Shown here: positions 1-6,729 of the stretch, one piece after another
Layout: each line of letters opens with the position of its first letter
Position numbering within the stretch: position 1 is the first letter of the stretch
Assembly (NCBI GenBank): GCA_002713555.1
Contig: PATG01000006.1
Span: 7,041 to 18,593 of the forward strand
DNA length: 11,553 nt
Direction of reading: 5' to 3'
Origin: Planctomycetaceae bacterium
GTDB taxonomy: Bacteria; Planctomycetota; Planctomycetia; Pirellulales; Lacipirellulaceae
Notes under the pieces: generated by a model
The model's input: only the letters and a program-made list of their open reading frames with translations
Told to the model about the DNA's origin: nothing
The model's database searches: none
Program-made: the position numbers and the translations under genes

Positions 1-2202
1 ATAAACATTGAATTCACTGTCGAGAAAAACACCGGTAGGAAAATGAAAACCTATGATAGGGCAGAATTCCTACGACTGTGTGAAGAAACCATTGAAACAT
101 ATACACAAGCCATGCGTAAAACCGCATCTCGAGTGGGGCTATCCTGCGACTTTTCTCGTGAATATTTGACTGATGCACCCGATTATCGAGCAGTGACTCA
201 AGCCATTTTTGTTGACCTTTTCAAGCGAGGCGAAATTATTGAGGATTTGCGGCCGAATATCTACGACCCAATCGAAGGTACCACCATTGCTGATGCAGAA
301 GTTGAGCGCTTGCAAAGAAAAACGAAATTGGTCGATGTCAAATGGATGACTGAAAGTGGAGAAGAATTGATCATCTCTACTACAAGGCCGGAATTGATTT
401 GCGCTTGTGGCGTGGTGGTCGTTCACCCAGAAGACAATCGATATTCGCATTTAGTCGGACAGAAAGCGATACTACCTGTGCCCGTCGAAGGGAGGCCACT
501 TGCAGTCGAAATTCAGGCCCATCCATCCGTTAAATCGGAATTTGGTTCTGGTATACTAATGGTCTGCTCATTCGGCGACCAAAATGACGTTTCCATCTTC
601 CGCGAGTTGGGGCTCGCTCCCTTCCAAGCGATTGATCTAGAGGGCTGCATGACATCGATTTCTGGGCCACTTTCAGGATTGACTGTGAAAGATGCACGCG
701 CTACGATAATTGAATGGTTAGGCAACGAAGATCGAATTTCCAATATTGTCGAGAGACAACAAGAAGTCCCTGTTTCCGAAAGGGGAAAGAATCCTGTTGA
801 AATCATATTGCTTAAGGAATGGTATGTTCGTCAAACACACATACAAGATCGAATGCTAGAACATGTGGAAGAAATTAATTTCATACCTACACGCAACAAG
901 CAGTTCTTACTTGATTGGATGGAGAATGTTAGCATCGATTGGCCCATCAGTCGACGAAGATGGTATCATACAGAAATCCCCATTTGGTATTCTGAAGATG
1001 AAACCAAAGTCATTGTGCCTCCCGCCGGAGATTATGTCCAACCCTGGTGTCAGAACCCTCCCGAAAACAGTCGTGTGCTGAGTCGGGAGACTAGAGATGA
1101 TTTAGGCTCTTTTACAGAATTAAAAGAGGGCTTAGGCGAAATTTTCGGTGAGGAAAAAGTGTTTGACACATGGATGGATTCTTCCAATTCTAATCTGTTT
1201 GTTTCTGGTTATCTCAATGACCCAAAAACATTCGACAAAGCTTTCCCAACGGGCATCCGTCCTCAAGGTAAGGAAATCGTCCGTACATGGTTGTACTATA
1301 CTTTGCTGAAAAGTACCCTGGTTATGGATAAACCCGGATTTCAAAATGTCTGGATTGATGGACTTGGAATGGACCCATGGGGCCGAAAGATGTCGAAATC
1401 TTTGGGGAATGGAATTGATGCCGATAGTGTTCTCGAATGTGGGGCTGGAGGCCGAACTGGTTCTTGGAAAGTCAAGGGGCCCGACAAAAGCGTACAGCTG
1501 AAGGCGAATAAAATCAGCAGCGAATGCTTCCGCTTGTGGAAAGCCTGTGATGCTCAAGTTGGGGATGATTTTCATATCAATCCAGAAGAAATCGAAGCGA
1601 AATATTTTGGTGTATTAACCAAGATATTCAATGTTGCAAGATTTGCATCACAATTCCAAGTTCCTGATGATTTAGGGCGAACACCTGATGATTTATGTGC
1701 GGGCGATCAATGGATTTTATCTGAATTTGCCCAAGTTCTAGAAGATGTGCGTACATCATGGTCAGAGATTGACATTTTCACTGCTACACGCACGATTAAG
1801 AACTTCGGCACAGATGTGTTACCAAGCCACTGGTTGGAAATGGCGAAGAGAAGACTATACGATGGGGATGAAAATGCAGCATGGACGATACACAGAATCG
1901 TCAAAGATTTACTCACAATATTCAGTCCAATCTGTCCTTTTTTCACACATCACTTGAGCGAAACACTGTATGGAGAAAGTTCTGTTGACATTCGCAGTTA
2001 TCCAAACACTCCAATTGAAAATGATGAACAAGCGGCAAGAAGGAGAGCACTCACGACCTCACTGTGTGAATTTAACAGTGAAACTTGGAAATCAAAGAAG
2101 GACGCGGGCCTCAGCCTTAACGCTGAAGTTGAAGGGATTTCAGTCCCTAATGAATTGGCTGAATTTTCTGAAGAATTAATCGAGATGCACAATCTTGTCT
2201 GA
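1..2202 (+). CDS. valS: Valyl-tRNA synthetase, archaeal type (5' end cut by window edge)
   Basis: Class I aminoacyl-tRNA synthetase that charges tRNA-Val in the cytoplasm. The reading frame is open to base 1, and codons 1-14 continue a ValRS-like sequence (NIEFTVEKNTG), so the ATG at 43 is internal. The HIGH motif should lie upstream, outside the window. Numbering codons from base 1, the CP1 editing domain shows TTRPE at about 127 and a GSGILMVCSFGDQNDV segment at about 183, the archaeal ValRS version of the hydrolytic site. PVSERGKNPVE, WPISRRRWYHTEIPIWY and RKMSKSLGN (about 462) follow, then the helical anticodon-binding domain. The bacterial C-terminal coiled coil is absent. About 20 extra residues, including AGGRTGSWKVKGPDK, sit just after KMSKS where relatives go straight to a short GADA-type motif. 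Its stop directly abuts the dinB stop on the other strand. IleRS and LeuRS were considered, but the editing and KMSKS surroundings fit ValRS better. Confidence 0.93.
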   Translation: MNIEFTVEKNTGRKMKTYDRAEFLRLCEETIETYTQAMRKTASRVGLSCDFSREYLTDAPDYRAVTQAIFVDLFKRGEIIEDLRPNIYDPIEGTTIADAEVERLQRKTKLVDVKWMTESGEELIISTTRPELICACGVVVVHPEDNRYSHLVGQKAILPVPVEGRPLAVEIQAHPSVKSEFGSGILMVCSFGDQNDVSIFRELGLAPFQAIDLEGCMTSISGPLSGLTVKDARATIIEWLGNEDRISNIVERQQEVPVSERGKNPVEIILLKEWYVRQTHIQDRMLEHVEEINFIPTRNKQFLLDWMENVSIDWPISRRRWYHTEIPIWYSEDETKVIVPPAGDYVQPWCQNPPENSRVLSRETRDDLGSFTELKEGLGEIFGEEKVFDTWMDSSNSNLFVSGYLNDPKTFDKAFPTGIRPQGKEIVRTWLYYTLLKSTLVMDKPGFQNVWIDGLGMDPWGRKMSKSLGNGIDADSVLECGAGGRTGSWKVKGPDKSVQLKANKISSECFRLWKACDAQVGDDFHINPEEIEAKYFGVLTKIFNVARFASQFQVPDDLGRTPDDLCAGDQWILSEFAQVLEDVRTSWSEIDIFTATRTIKNFGTDVLPSHWLEMAKRRLYDGDENAAWTIHRIVKDLLTIFSPICPFFTHHLSETLYGESSVDIRSYPNTPIENDEQAARRRALTTSLCEFNSETWKSKKDAGLSLNAEVEGISVPNELAEFSEELIEMHNLV

Positions 2203-3312
2203 TTACTCCTCTTCGGTGAAAGCATCTAATGATGACTGCCGATTTGGTGGCGCCTCTAAATCACCGAGGCGGAATCCAACCAGTCTAACGGAACGGTTTG
2301 TATCGTATATGTTGGCCAGCAAGCGAACAGCTATTCGAACAAATGTTTCCTCATCATCGAGTGAAATTGACAAACTCTTCGCATGTGAAAGGGTCTCGAA
2401 TCCCTTGTACCGTAATTTCACTTCTAGATTGCGAGCTGTAATCTCCAACGTTTTCAATTTCTTTGTGACGCGATGAACTAAATTGATCAGCATCTCGAAG
2501 ACATCTATCGGCTGAGATATATCTTGCGAAAATGTGTGCTCCTTGCCAATACTCTTTCTCGACCGGAGAGGGCTGACTTGATTTGATGAATCCCCTTCCA
2601 ATACGCTCCACAACGCTTCAGCTCTACGTCGTCCAAACGCATCAGCCAAGTAATCCGGACCTTCGCGGTAAGCATCCTCAAGTGTTTGTATACCCATTTC
2701 ACCGAGTAATTGAGCGGCTTTGGGTCCAATTCCAGGTACTGCTCGGCATTCATGTGTAGAGAAAAACTCTTTCAAACCCCCAGGAGGCACTAGAAAAATA
2801 CCTCCAGGTTTTCTTGCTTCGCTCGCCATCTTAGCAGCGACTCTAGTCGGAGCAATGCCAAACGAGGCAGACAATGAGATATCATCGTGAATCGATTGCT
2901 GAAGTTCGCGACAAAGTGCTTCTGCTAGATTCCAATCTCCTTCGCATCGTTCAGTGACATCGAGATACGCTTCATCGATACTCGCCTGCTCAAATATATT
3001 CGCTTTTTCAGAAAGGATATTCATCACGCGATTAGAAGCCCTGCGGTACAAACGATATGCCCCCCGATGGTACAATGCTGGCCCTAGGGGTGAACCCGGG
3101 CAACGTCGCCAAGCTTCGGATATCGGCATAGCGCTACGCACACCATATTCTCGGGCCGCATAATTGCAGGTTGAGACAATCCCTCTGCCCTGACCCAATT
3201 TGGGGTCACTACCGATGATCAGAGGTATCTGAGGATCTAGGTTGTGGTGAATGGTTTCCACAGATGCATAGAAAGCGTCCAAATCACAATGGATGAGGAT
3301 CCTCTCTGACAT
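2203..3312 (-). CDS. dinB: DNA polymerase IV (Y-family translesion polymerase)
   Basis: Error-prone Y-family polymerase that copies past damaged template bases. The palm motifs are intact: CDLDAFYASVE gives metal ligand D10 and probable steric-gate Tyr15 (which excludes ribonucleotides), and QASIDEAYLDV gives D113 and E114. RGIVSTCNYAAREYGVRSAMP is the usual fingers motif. A helix-hairpin-helix follows in the thumb (AVPGIGPKAAQLLGEMGI), then the little-finger domain. The 369-aa length is normal. The last residues, QSSLDAFTEEE (Q359 to F365), resemble a PCNA-interacting box as found at archaeal Dpo4 C-termini, though with a single aromatic. It lies 34 bp downstream of serA on the same strand and is probably co-transcribed with it. 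Only weak Shine-Dalgarno-like sequence precedes the ATG. UmuC is less likely because no umuD is nearby. Confidence 0.96.
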   Translation of the reverse strand: MSERILIHCDLDAFYASVETIHHNLDPQIPLIIGSDPKLGQGRGIVSTCNYAAREYGVRSAMPISEAWRRCPGSPLGPALYHRGAYRLYRRASNRVMNILSEKANIFEQASIDEAYLDVTERCEGDWNLAEALCRELQQSIHDDISLSASFGIAPTRVAAKMASEARKPGGIFLVPPGGLKEFFSTHECRAVPGIGPKAAQLLGEMGIQTLEDAYREGPDYLADAFGRRRAEALWSVLEGDSSNQVSPLRSRKSIGKEHTFSQDISQPIDVFEMLINLVHRVTKKLKTLEITARNLEVKLRYKGFETLSHAKSLSISLDDEETFVRIAVRLLANIYDTNRSVRLVGFRLGDLEAPPNRQSSLDAFTEEE

Positions 3313-3346
3313 TGACCCGTTTCGGCAATCGGTGGTTCAAGAACTC

Positions 3347-4303
3347 TTACTCTAGAACCGTTTTGTTCACAACAGATTTTGGTATATCCCCATTGAAGAA
3401 TGTCAGCAATAAATTTGCCATTTCAAATCCGATTCTTTCCTGCGCTTCGTATGTAGCGGCACCGATGTGAGGTGTTCCGTGAAAATTCGTATGTTGCAAT
3501 ATTTCGTGAGAGGTTTCAGGTTCAGATTCAAACACGTCGAGGGCGCAGGTACTCAGTATACCATCATCAAGTGCTTGAAGAGCATCATCTTCGTTGACAA
3601 CTCCACCTCTAGCGCAAGAGACGAGATGATTTCCGCAAGCAATACCATCTGCACCAATACCTGGCATCAATGACAAAGTACGTAAATCCACCAAATGGTG
3701 GGTTTCATCTGTCAAATTGCAGTGTACAGCGATGTGTGTACAAAGGCGAAACAGATCCTCGACGTCTGAATGCAATTCACAGTTCTGTTCGACCGCCAAC
3801 TCCACAGGTAAGTATGGGTCATACGCATGTAGTTCCATCCCGAGTGCGCTAGCCACGCGTCCAACACCCTGAGCGATTCGGCCAAATCCGATGAAACCAA
3901 TGCGTTTACCAGACAATTCCGTTCCTTTGAGGGATTTTTTGGTCCACTGCCCATTTCGTAAATTTCGATCAGCAATCGGGATATGACGGATTGATGCAAG
4001 TAAGTGCCCGATGGTCAATTCCACGACAGATTGTGTCGATGAGCCAGGTGTATTACAGACTAGAATCCCTGCTTCAGTCGCCGCATCTAGATCGATGTTG
4101 TCTACGCCTACACCAGCGCGACCGATGAGTTGGAGGCTTGGTGCGTTGGTAATTGCATCAGCTGTCATTTTTGTCGCGGAACGAATGACAACGGCGTCAA
4201 ACCCATCCAATTGCTTAGGTTCCAAATCAACTTCGTGTCCCGCCTTAACCAACATTTGTACAGCAGCCTCCGCCATACCATCAGTGACTGCAATTCTGGC
4301 CAT
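3347..4303 (-). CDS. serA: D-3-phosphoglycerate dehydrogenase, short ACT-less form
   Basis: NAD-dependent 2-hydroxyacid dehydrogenase, most likely oxidising 3-phosphoglycerate in the first step of serine synthesis. It opens with the PGDH-like strand ARIAVTDGMAE. RAGVGVDNIDLDAA (62-75) is the typical PGDH substrate-side motif, and GFIGFGRIAQGVGR (136-149) is the Rossmann NAD loop. The catalytic triad is visible: Arg232 in CARGGVV, Glu261 in ESEP, and His279 in GTPHIGAATYEAQ. The 318 residues cover the two catalytic/NAD domains only, without the C-terminal ACT or ASB domains of long SerA, so feedback inhibition by serine through ACT is not expected. The stretch MPGIGADGIACGNHLVSCARGG is about 8-10 residues longer than usual before the catalytic Arg. 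The start is fixed: an in-frame TGA lies five codons upstream of the ATG. A glyoxylate or hydroxypyruvate reductase role remains possible. Confidence 0.88.
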   Translation of the reverse strand: MARIAVTDGMAEAAVQMLVKAGHEVDLEPKQLDGFDAVVIRSATKMTADAITNAPSLQLIGRAGVGVDNIDLDAATEAGILVCNTPGSSTQSVVELTIGHLLASIRHIPIADRNLRNGQWTKKSLKGTELSGKRIGFIGFGRIAQGVGRVASALGMELHAYDPYLPVELAVEQNCELHSDVEDLFRLCTHIAVHCNLTDETHHLVDLRTLSLMPGIGADGIACGNHLVSCARGGVVNEDDALQALDDGILSTCALDVFESEPETSHEILQHTNFHGTPHIGAATYEAQERIGFEMANLLLTFFNGDIPKSVVNKTVLE

Positions 4304-4339
4304 GTTTTTGCGTTGTCAATTCACCCCTTCAACATACGC
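4304..4339. promoter_or_regulatory. Divergent intergenic space serA / sodN
   Basis: Only 36 bp (up to 69 bp if sodN starts at the later ATG) separate the divergent starts of serA and sodN, so the promoters of both must sit here or inside the neighbouring genes. I see no convincing TATA box on either strand. On the serA side a GGGGTGA lies about 17 nt before the ATG, too far for a normal ribosome-binding site. The placement as promoter region rests on gene orientation alone. Confidence 0.3.
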
Positions 4340-4825
4340 ATGTTCATAGACGGTATTCAGATGGGTCAGTATATGTCGAGTGAGACTCACAACATAATCG
4401 ACGCCGAGGCCCATTGCGATGGACCGTGTGGCGTATATGACCCCGCCAGTGCCCGAATTGCCGGAGAAGCCGTGCAATCGATGACAAATAAGATGCTTGC
4501 ACTCGCTGAAAATCATGCCAGTGATTGCGCATCTGCATCATACATCAACACCATGAGCCGGTATGCTGCCATCAAGGAAGAAGAAGCGCAAAAGTGCAAG
4601 GATGAACTACTTGTGTTATGGACAGATTTCTTCAAACCACAGCATCTTGAGTCCATCCCGGACCTACACGATATCTTTTGGAAGGCCGCTAAACTTTGCA
4701 GCGCATGCAAGGTTGAAGTTTCTGCAGACCATGCTCAAGAATTGATGGATGCAATCGAACAAATCCACAATATGTTTTGGAATATCAAGGGAAGAAGCGA
4801 AATTTCGTGGATCCGAGCGAGCTGA
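4340..4825 (+). CDS. sodN: Nickel superoxide dismutase precursor
   Basis: Converts superoxide to oxygen and hydrogen peroxide using nickel instead of Fe or Mn. The signature nickel hook HCDGPCGVY begins at base 4412. After propeptide removal it supplies His1, Cys2 and Cys6, with Asp3, Pro5 and Tyr9 also conserved. ARIAGEAV, VLWTDFFKPQHL and IHNMFWNIKGR match the helix-bundle core of known NiSODs. There is no signal peptide, so it is probably cytosolic. The mature form would be about 137 residues, longer than the roughly 117 of the Streptomyces enzyme. It has extra residues after helix 1, a C-terminal tail SEISWIRAS, and four additional Cys including LCSACK. The start is uncertain: ATGs at 4340, 4361 and 4373 give propeptides of 24, 17 or 13 residues with no clear ribosome-binding site. 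The frame stays open further upstream, but that part lies inside serA. The protease gene sodX follows directly. Confidence 0.93.
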   Translation: MFIDGIQMGQYMSSETHNIIDAEAHCDGPCGVYDPASARIAGEAVQSMTNKMLALAENHASDCASASYINTMSRYAAIKEEEAQKCKDELLVLWTDFFKPQHLESIPDLHDIFWKAAKLCSACKVEVSADHAQELMDAIEQIHNMFWNIKGRSEISWIRAS

Positions 4826-4829
4826 GATA

Positions 4830-5108
4830 TTGGCTCGAATCGAAGTACGCATTCATGGCGACAGTATGTGGCCTACCCTTTGTGACGGTGATAAAGTCGA
4901 AGCCTTTTCCGACCTCTTACCGCAGGTTGGCGACATTGTGGTCGCAAAACACCCCTGGAAAGATTTGCACATTGTAAAGCGCGTAAAACGCATTCAAACA
5001 AATGGATATTTCCTTGAAGGAGACAACCCCGACCCTACCGGCACTGAAGATTCGCATAACTTCGGCCCTGTTCCAGCGACTCTAATTATCGCCGCTATCA
5101 CCCAATGA
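4830..5108 (+). CDS. sodX: Nickel-type superoxide dismutase maturation protease
   Basis: Small S24/S26-type Ser/Lys peptidase expected to cut the SodN propeptide and free the N-terminal His needed for nickel binding. HGDSMWPTLCDGD carries the nucleophile Ser12, and HIVKRVKRI carries the probable general base Lys50. PQVGDIVVAKHPW, LEGDNP and FGPVPATLI are the other family boxes. The 92 residues match the short length of this family, and there is no transmembrane anchor, unlike housekeeping signal peptidase I. I chose a TTG start at 4830, 4 bp after the sodN stop, because it gives the expected N-terminus just before the Ser box. The only in-frame ATG upstream is at 4749; it would add 27 residues and overlap sodN by 77 bp. 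Adjacency to sodN makes the assignment strong; the start does not share that confidence. Confidence 0.9.
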   Translation: MARIEVRIHGDSMWPTLCDGDKVEAFSDLLPQVGDIVVAKHPWKDLHIVKRVKRIQTNGYFLEGDNPDPTGTEDSHNFGPVPATLIIAAITQ

Positions 5109-5127
5109 ATGCCGCTTTTGTTAAGTC

Positions 5128-6318
5128 ATGTATGGCGTACACAAAGTTGTGGCAGAGGATTTCACCAGTCTACTGATTGCTGTGGGCATATTACTCGTCC
5201 CGATTGTCCTTGCCCTACCTCTGCGTTTTTGGTGGACTCTGCGAATCGGTAATCAGCCAGAGCACGTACGATATCGAAGTTGGGTGCGACAGGTTCTCGA
5301 TGCCGGTGAACCGTTGTCCACCCGGAGACAAGAACTGGATCATTTAGCACGTGGATTACCAATTGATGTGATGCGGCAAGGTCGTATTGAAATGGATGTC
5401 TTGCACCCTCTCAAATTACCTCATTTCATGTTACTACCCGTGCTAATACTGTCGCCTTTGGTAGGTTTAATTGGCGCCATTTTGTTCATACTGTTGTTCC
5501 CGCTGATTCTTGTTGCAGAATGGGTTCTAATCGATCGAGGTTTGCTGGCAAAAGTTGTCGATATTGTCCTTCGATTGATGCATTGGGGCATTATCGGAAT
5601 CCATCGATTGGACACTGGTGTGCGAGAGGAAGATGCAATGGTCGAACATATGCATCGTCTACCGACAACTGCGTTTCTGGGTCTATTTTGCTATCTTATC
5701 GTTTCTTACATGCCCCTACCTACATGGCTTGGAATCACATTCACAGTGCTACTCTTCCTATTACTCACCAGTGTAATTGTGATTGTCAAAGCGGCTTCAC
5801 ATGGAGAATTGGTTTTCGCAGATACGAGTCAAAGAAGGTTACAGCCGATGGAACGTTTAGTCGATGACATCCTCGCTCCAGTCGTCGGTTTAGGTTTGCT
5901 ATTCTTACTCAGTCGCCAATTATTCCTAACTCAAATCGGCGCGAGTAATTCTATCTTTTCTGACCCAATTTGGTTTGCTGGAATCGTACTAATCGTTCTG
6001 TACAGTGCCGCAGCTGTAGCGATCATGGTCGAAATTTCCTTTTTTGGATTACGTTCAGAACGTGTGAGAATGGTTTTTCAAAATCAAATGGTTGAACAAT
6101 ATGACCCCATATTGTATGCATTTACTAGAGAACATGATCGCATGGAATTGAATCCGCTCCGAACACTAAAGGAACACTTGGAAACAAATAATCGGCATAC
6201 TGACGAGGTTGAACCCTTTAATTTTGAAGATATGTTACGCGCACCGTCTACCCTACAAGAAGGTGAAGATGCAGTCCCTCCCAAGGCGCCTGAATTAAAT
6301 TCTACTTCAGATAATTAG
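5128..6318 (+). CDS. Polytopic membrane protein of unknown function
   Basis: I do not recognise the family. The 396-residue protein has about six or seven hydrophobic segments: roughly 12-32, 99-134 (long enough for a hairpin), 181-196, 200-221, 247-266 and 281-303. A basic, charged loop (about 38-97) follows the first segment. The C-terminal tail of about 90 residues is hydrophilic and becomes acidic and Pro-rich. The tail holds ERVRMVFQNQMVEQYDPILYAF, which looks amphipathic. His occurs in loops (MHWGIIGIH, VEHMHRLP), but the nickel-permease HX4DH motif of NiCoT transporters is absent. It starts 19 bp after sodX on the same strand, so it is probably co-transcribed with the nickel SOD genes. 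A link to nickel supply or superoxide stress is guesswork. Its stop codon overlaps that of the convergent iron-sulfur carrier gene by 4 nt. Confidence 0.85.
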   Translation: MYGVHKVVAEDFTSLLIAVGILLVPIVLALPLRFWWTLRIGNQPEHVRYRSWVRQVLDAGEPLSTRRQELDHLARGLPIDVMRQGRIEMDVLHPLKLPHFMLLPVLILSPLVGLIGAILFILLFPLILVAEWVLIDRGLLAKVVDIVLRLMHWGIIGIHRLDTGVREEDAMVEHMHRLPTTAFLGLFCYLIVSYMPLPTWLGITFTVLLFLLLTSVIVIVKAASHGELVFADTSQRRLQPMERLVDDILAPVVGLGLLFLLSRQLFLTQIGASNSIFSDPIWFAGIVLIVLYSAAAVAIMVEISFFGLRSERVRMVFQNQMVEQYDPILYAFTREHDRMELNPLRTLKEHLETNNRHTDEVEPFNFEDMLRAPSTLQEGEDAVPPKAPELNSTSDN

Positions 6319-6704
6319 CGGAACGATTTACCACAACTGCAGGCTTTCTGGGCATTCGGATTGATGACTTTGAATCCTCCACCCATGAGGCTATTGACGA
6401 AATCTAGGGTAATACCGGATAACTGCTTGCTATCTCGATCATGCACTGCGATTGTGATTCCATCACAACTGATGAATTGCCAACCATCATCTTCGGGACG
6501 GGATTGGATTTGCAGATCATACATGAATCCCGAGCAGCCACCTCCAAGGACACTGACGACCAATACATCACCGTCGTCAGCGCTAGCCATCGCACCTTCC
6601 ATCGCTGTCATGGCATCATCTGTGACATCGATTGTCACGGAAACAATTTCCATGTCTTCAGACATTGGTAGCGCAAAGGTCGCACCACAATCATCCTCGG
6701 CCAT
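6315..6704 (-). CDS. erpA: A-type iron-sulfur cluster carrier (ErpA/IscA/HesB family)
   Basis: Receives and passes on Fe-S clusters to target apoproteins in the cytoplasm. The three cluster-binding cysteines are present in family spacing: Cys57 in GGGCSGF, then Cys122 and Cys124 in ACSCGKSF. SGITLDFVNSLMGGGFKVINPNA is the conserved stretch before the last two Cys. The 129 residues include about 20 extra at the N-terminus compared with bacterial IscA. ATGs at codons 14 and 18 would give the more usual length, but the first ATG has an AAGG 7 nt upstream. It lies 25 bp downstream of the molybdopterin oxidoreductase and is probably the last gene of that operon, so that enzyme's Fe-S cluster is a likely target. 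Which subfamily (ErpA, IscA or SufA) cannot be told from sequence; the symbol is indicative. Confidence 0.9.
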   Translation of the reverse strand: MAEDDCGATFALPMSEDMEIVSVTIDVTDDAMTAMEGAMASADDGDVLVVSVLGGGCSGFMYDLQIQSRPEDDGWQFISCDGITIAVHDRDSKQLSGITLDFVNSLMGGGFKVINPNAQKACSCGKSFR

Positions 6705-6729
6705 AGACCTGCCTTGTAGGCGACCATTT
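6705..6729 (-). promoter_or_regulatory. Ribosome-binding site and leader of erpA
   Basis: The 25-bp spacer between the oxidoreductase stop and erpA contains AAGG at 6712-6715, 7 nt before the ATG. It supports the first ATG as start and translation from the upstream operon mRNA rather than from a separate promoter, for which there is little room. Confidence 0.4.

Noticed and set aside
1132..1575. 147-codon open frame antisense to valS
   Set aside because: It lies opposite the KMSKS and catalytic region of valS, has no recognisable domain and no ribosome-binding context; a shadow of the real gene.
4130..4339. Upstream extension of the sodN frame to an ATG at 4130
   Set aside because: This part lies antisense within the conserved N-terminal half of serA and resembles no NiSOD propeptide. 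ATGs at 4340-4373 give propeptides of normal size.
4830..5108. sodX as housekeeping signal peptidase I or a LexA-like repressor
   Set aside because: It has no membrane anchor and no DNA-binding domain, is very short, and sits directly behind sodN with the family-specific FGPVP ending.
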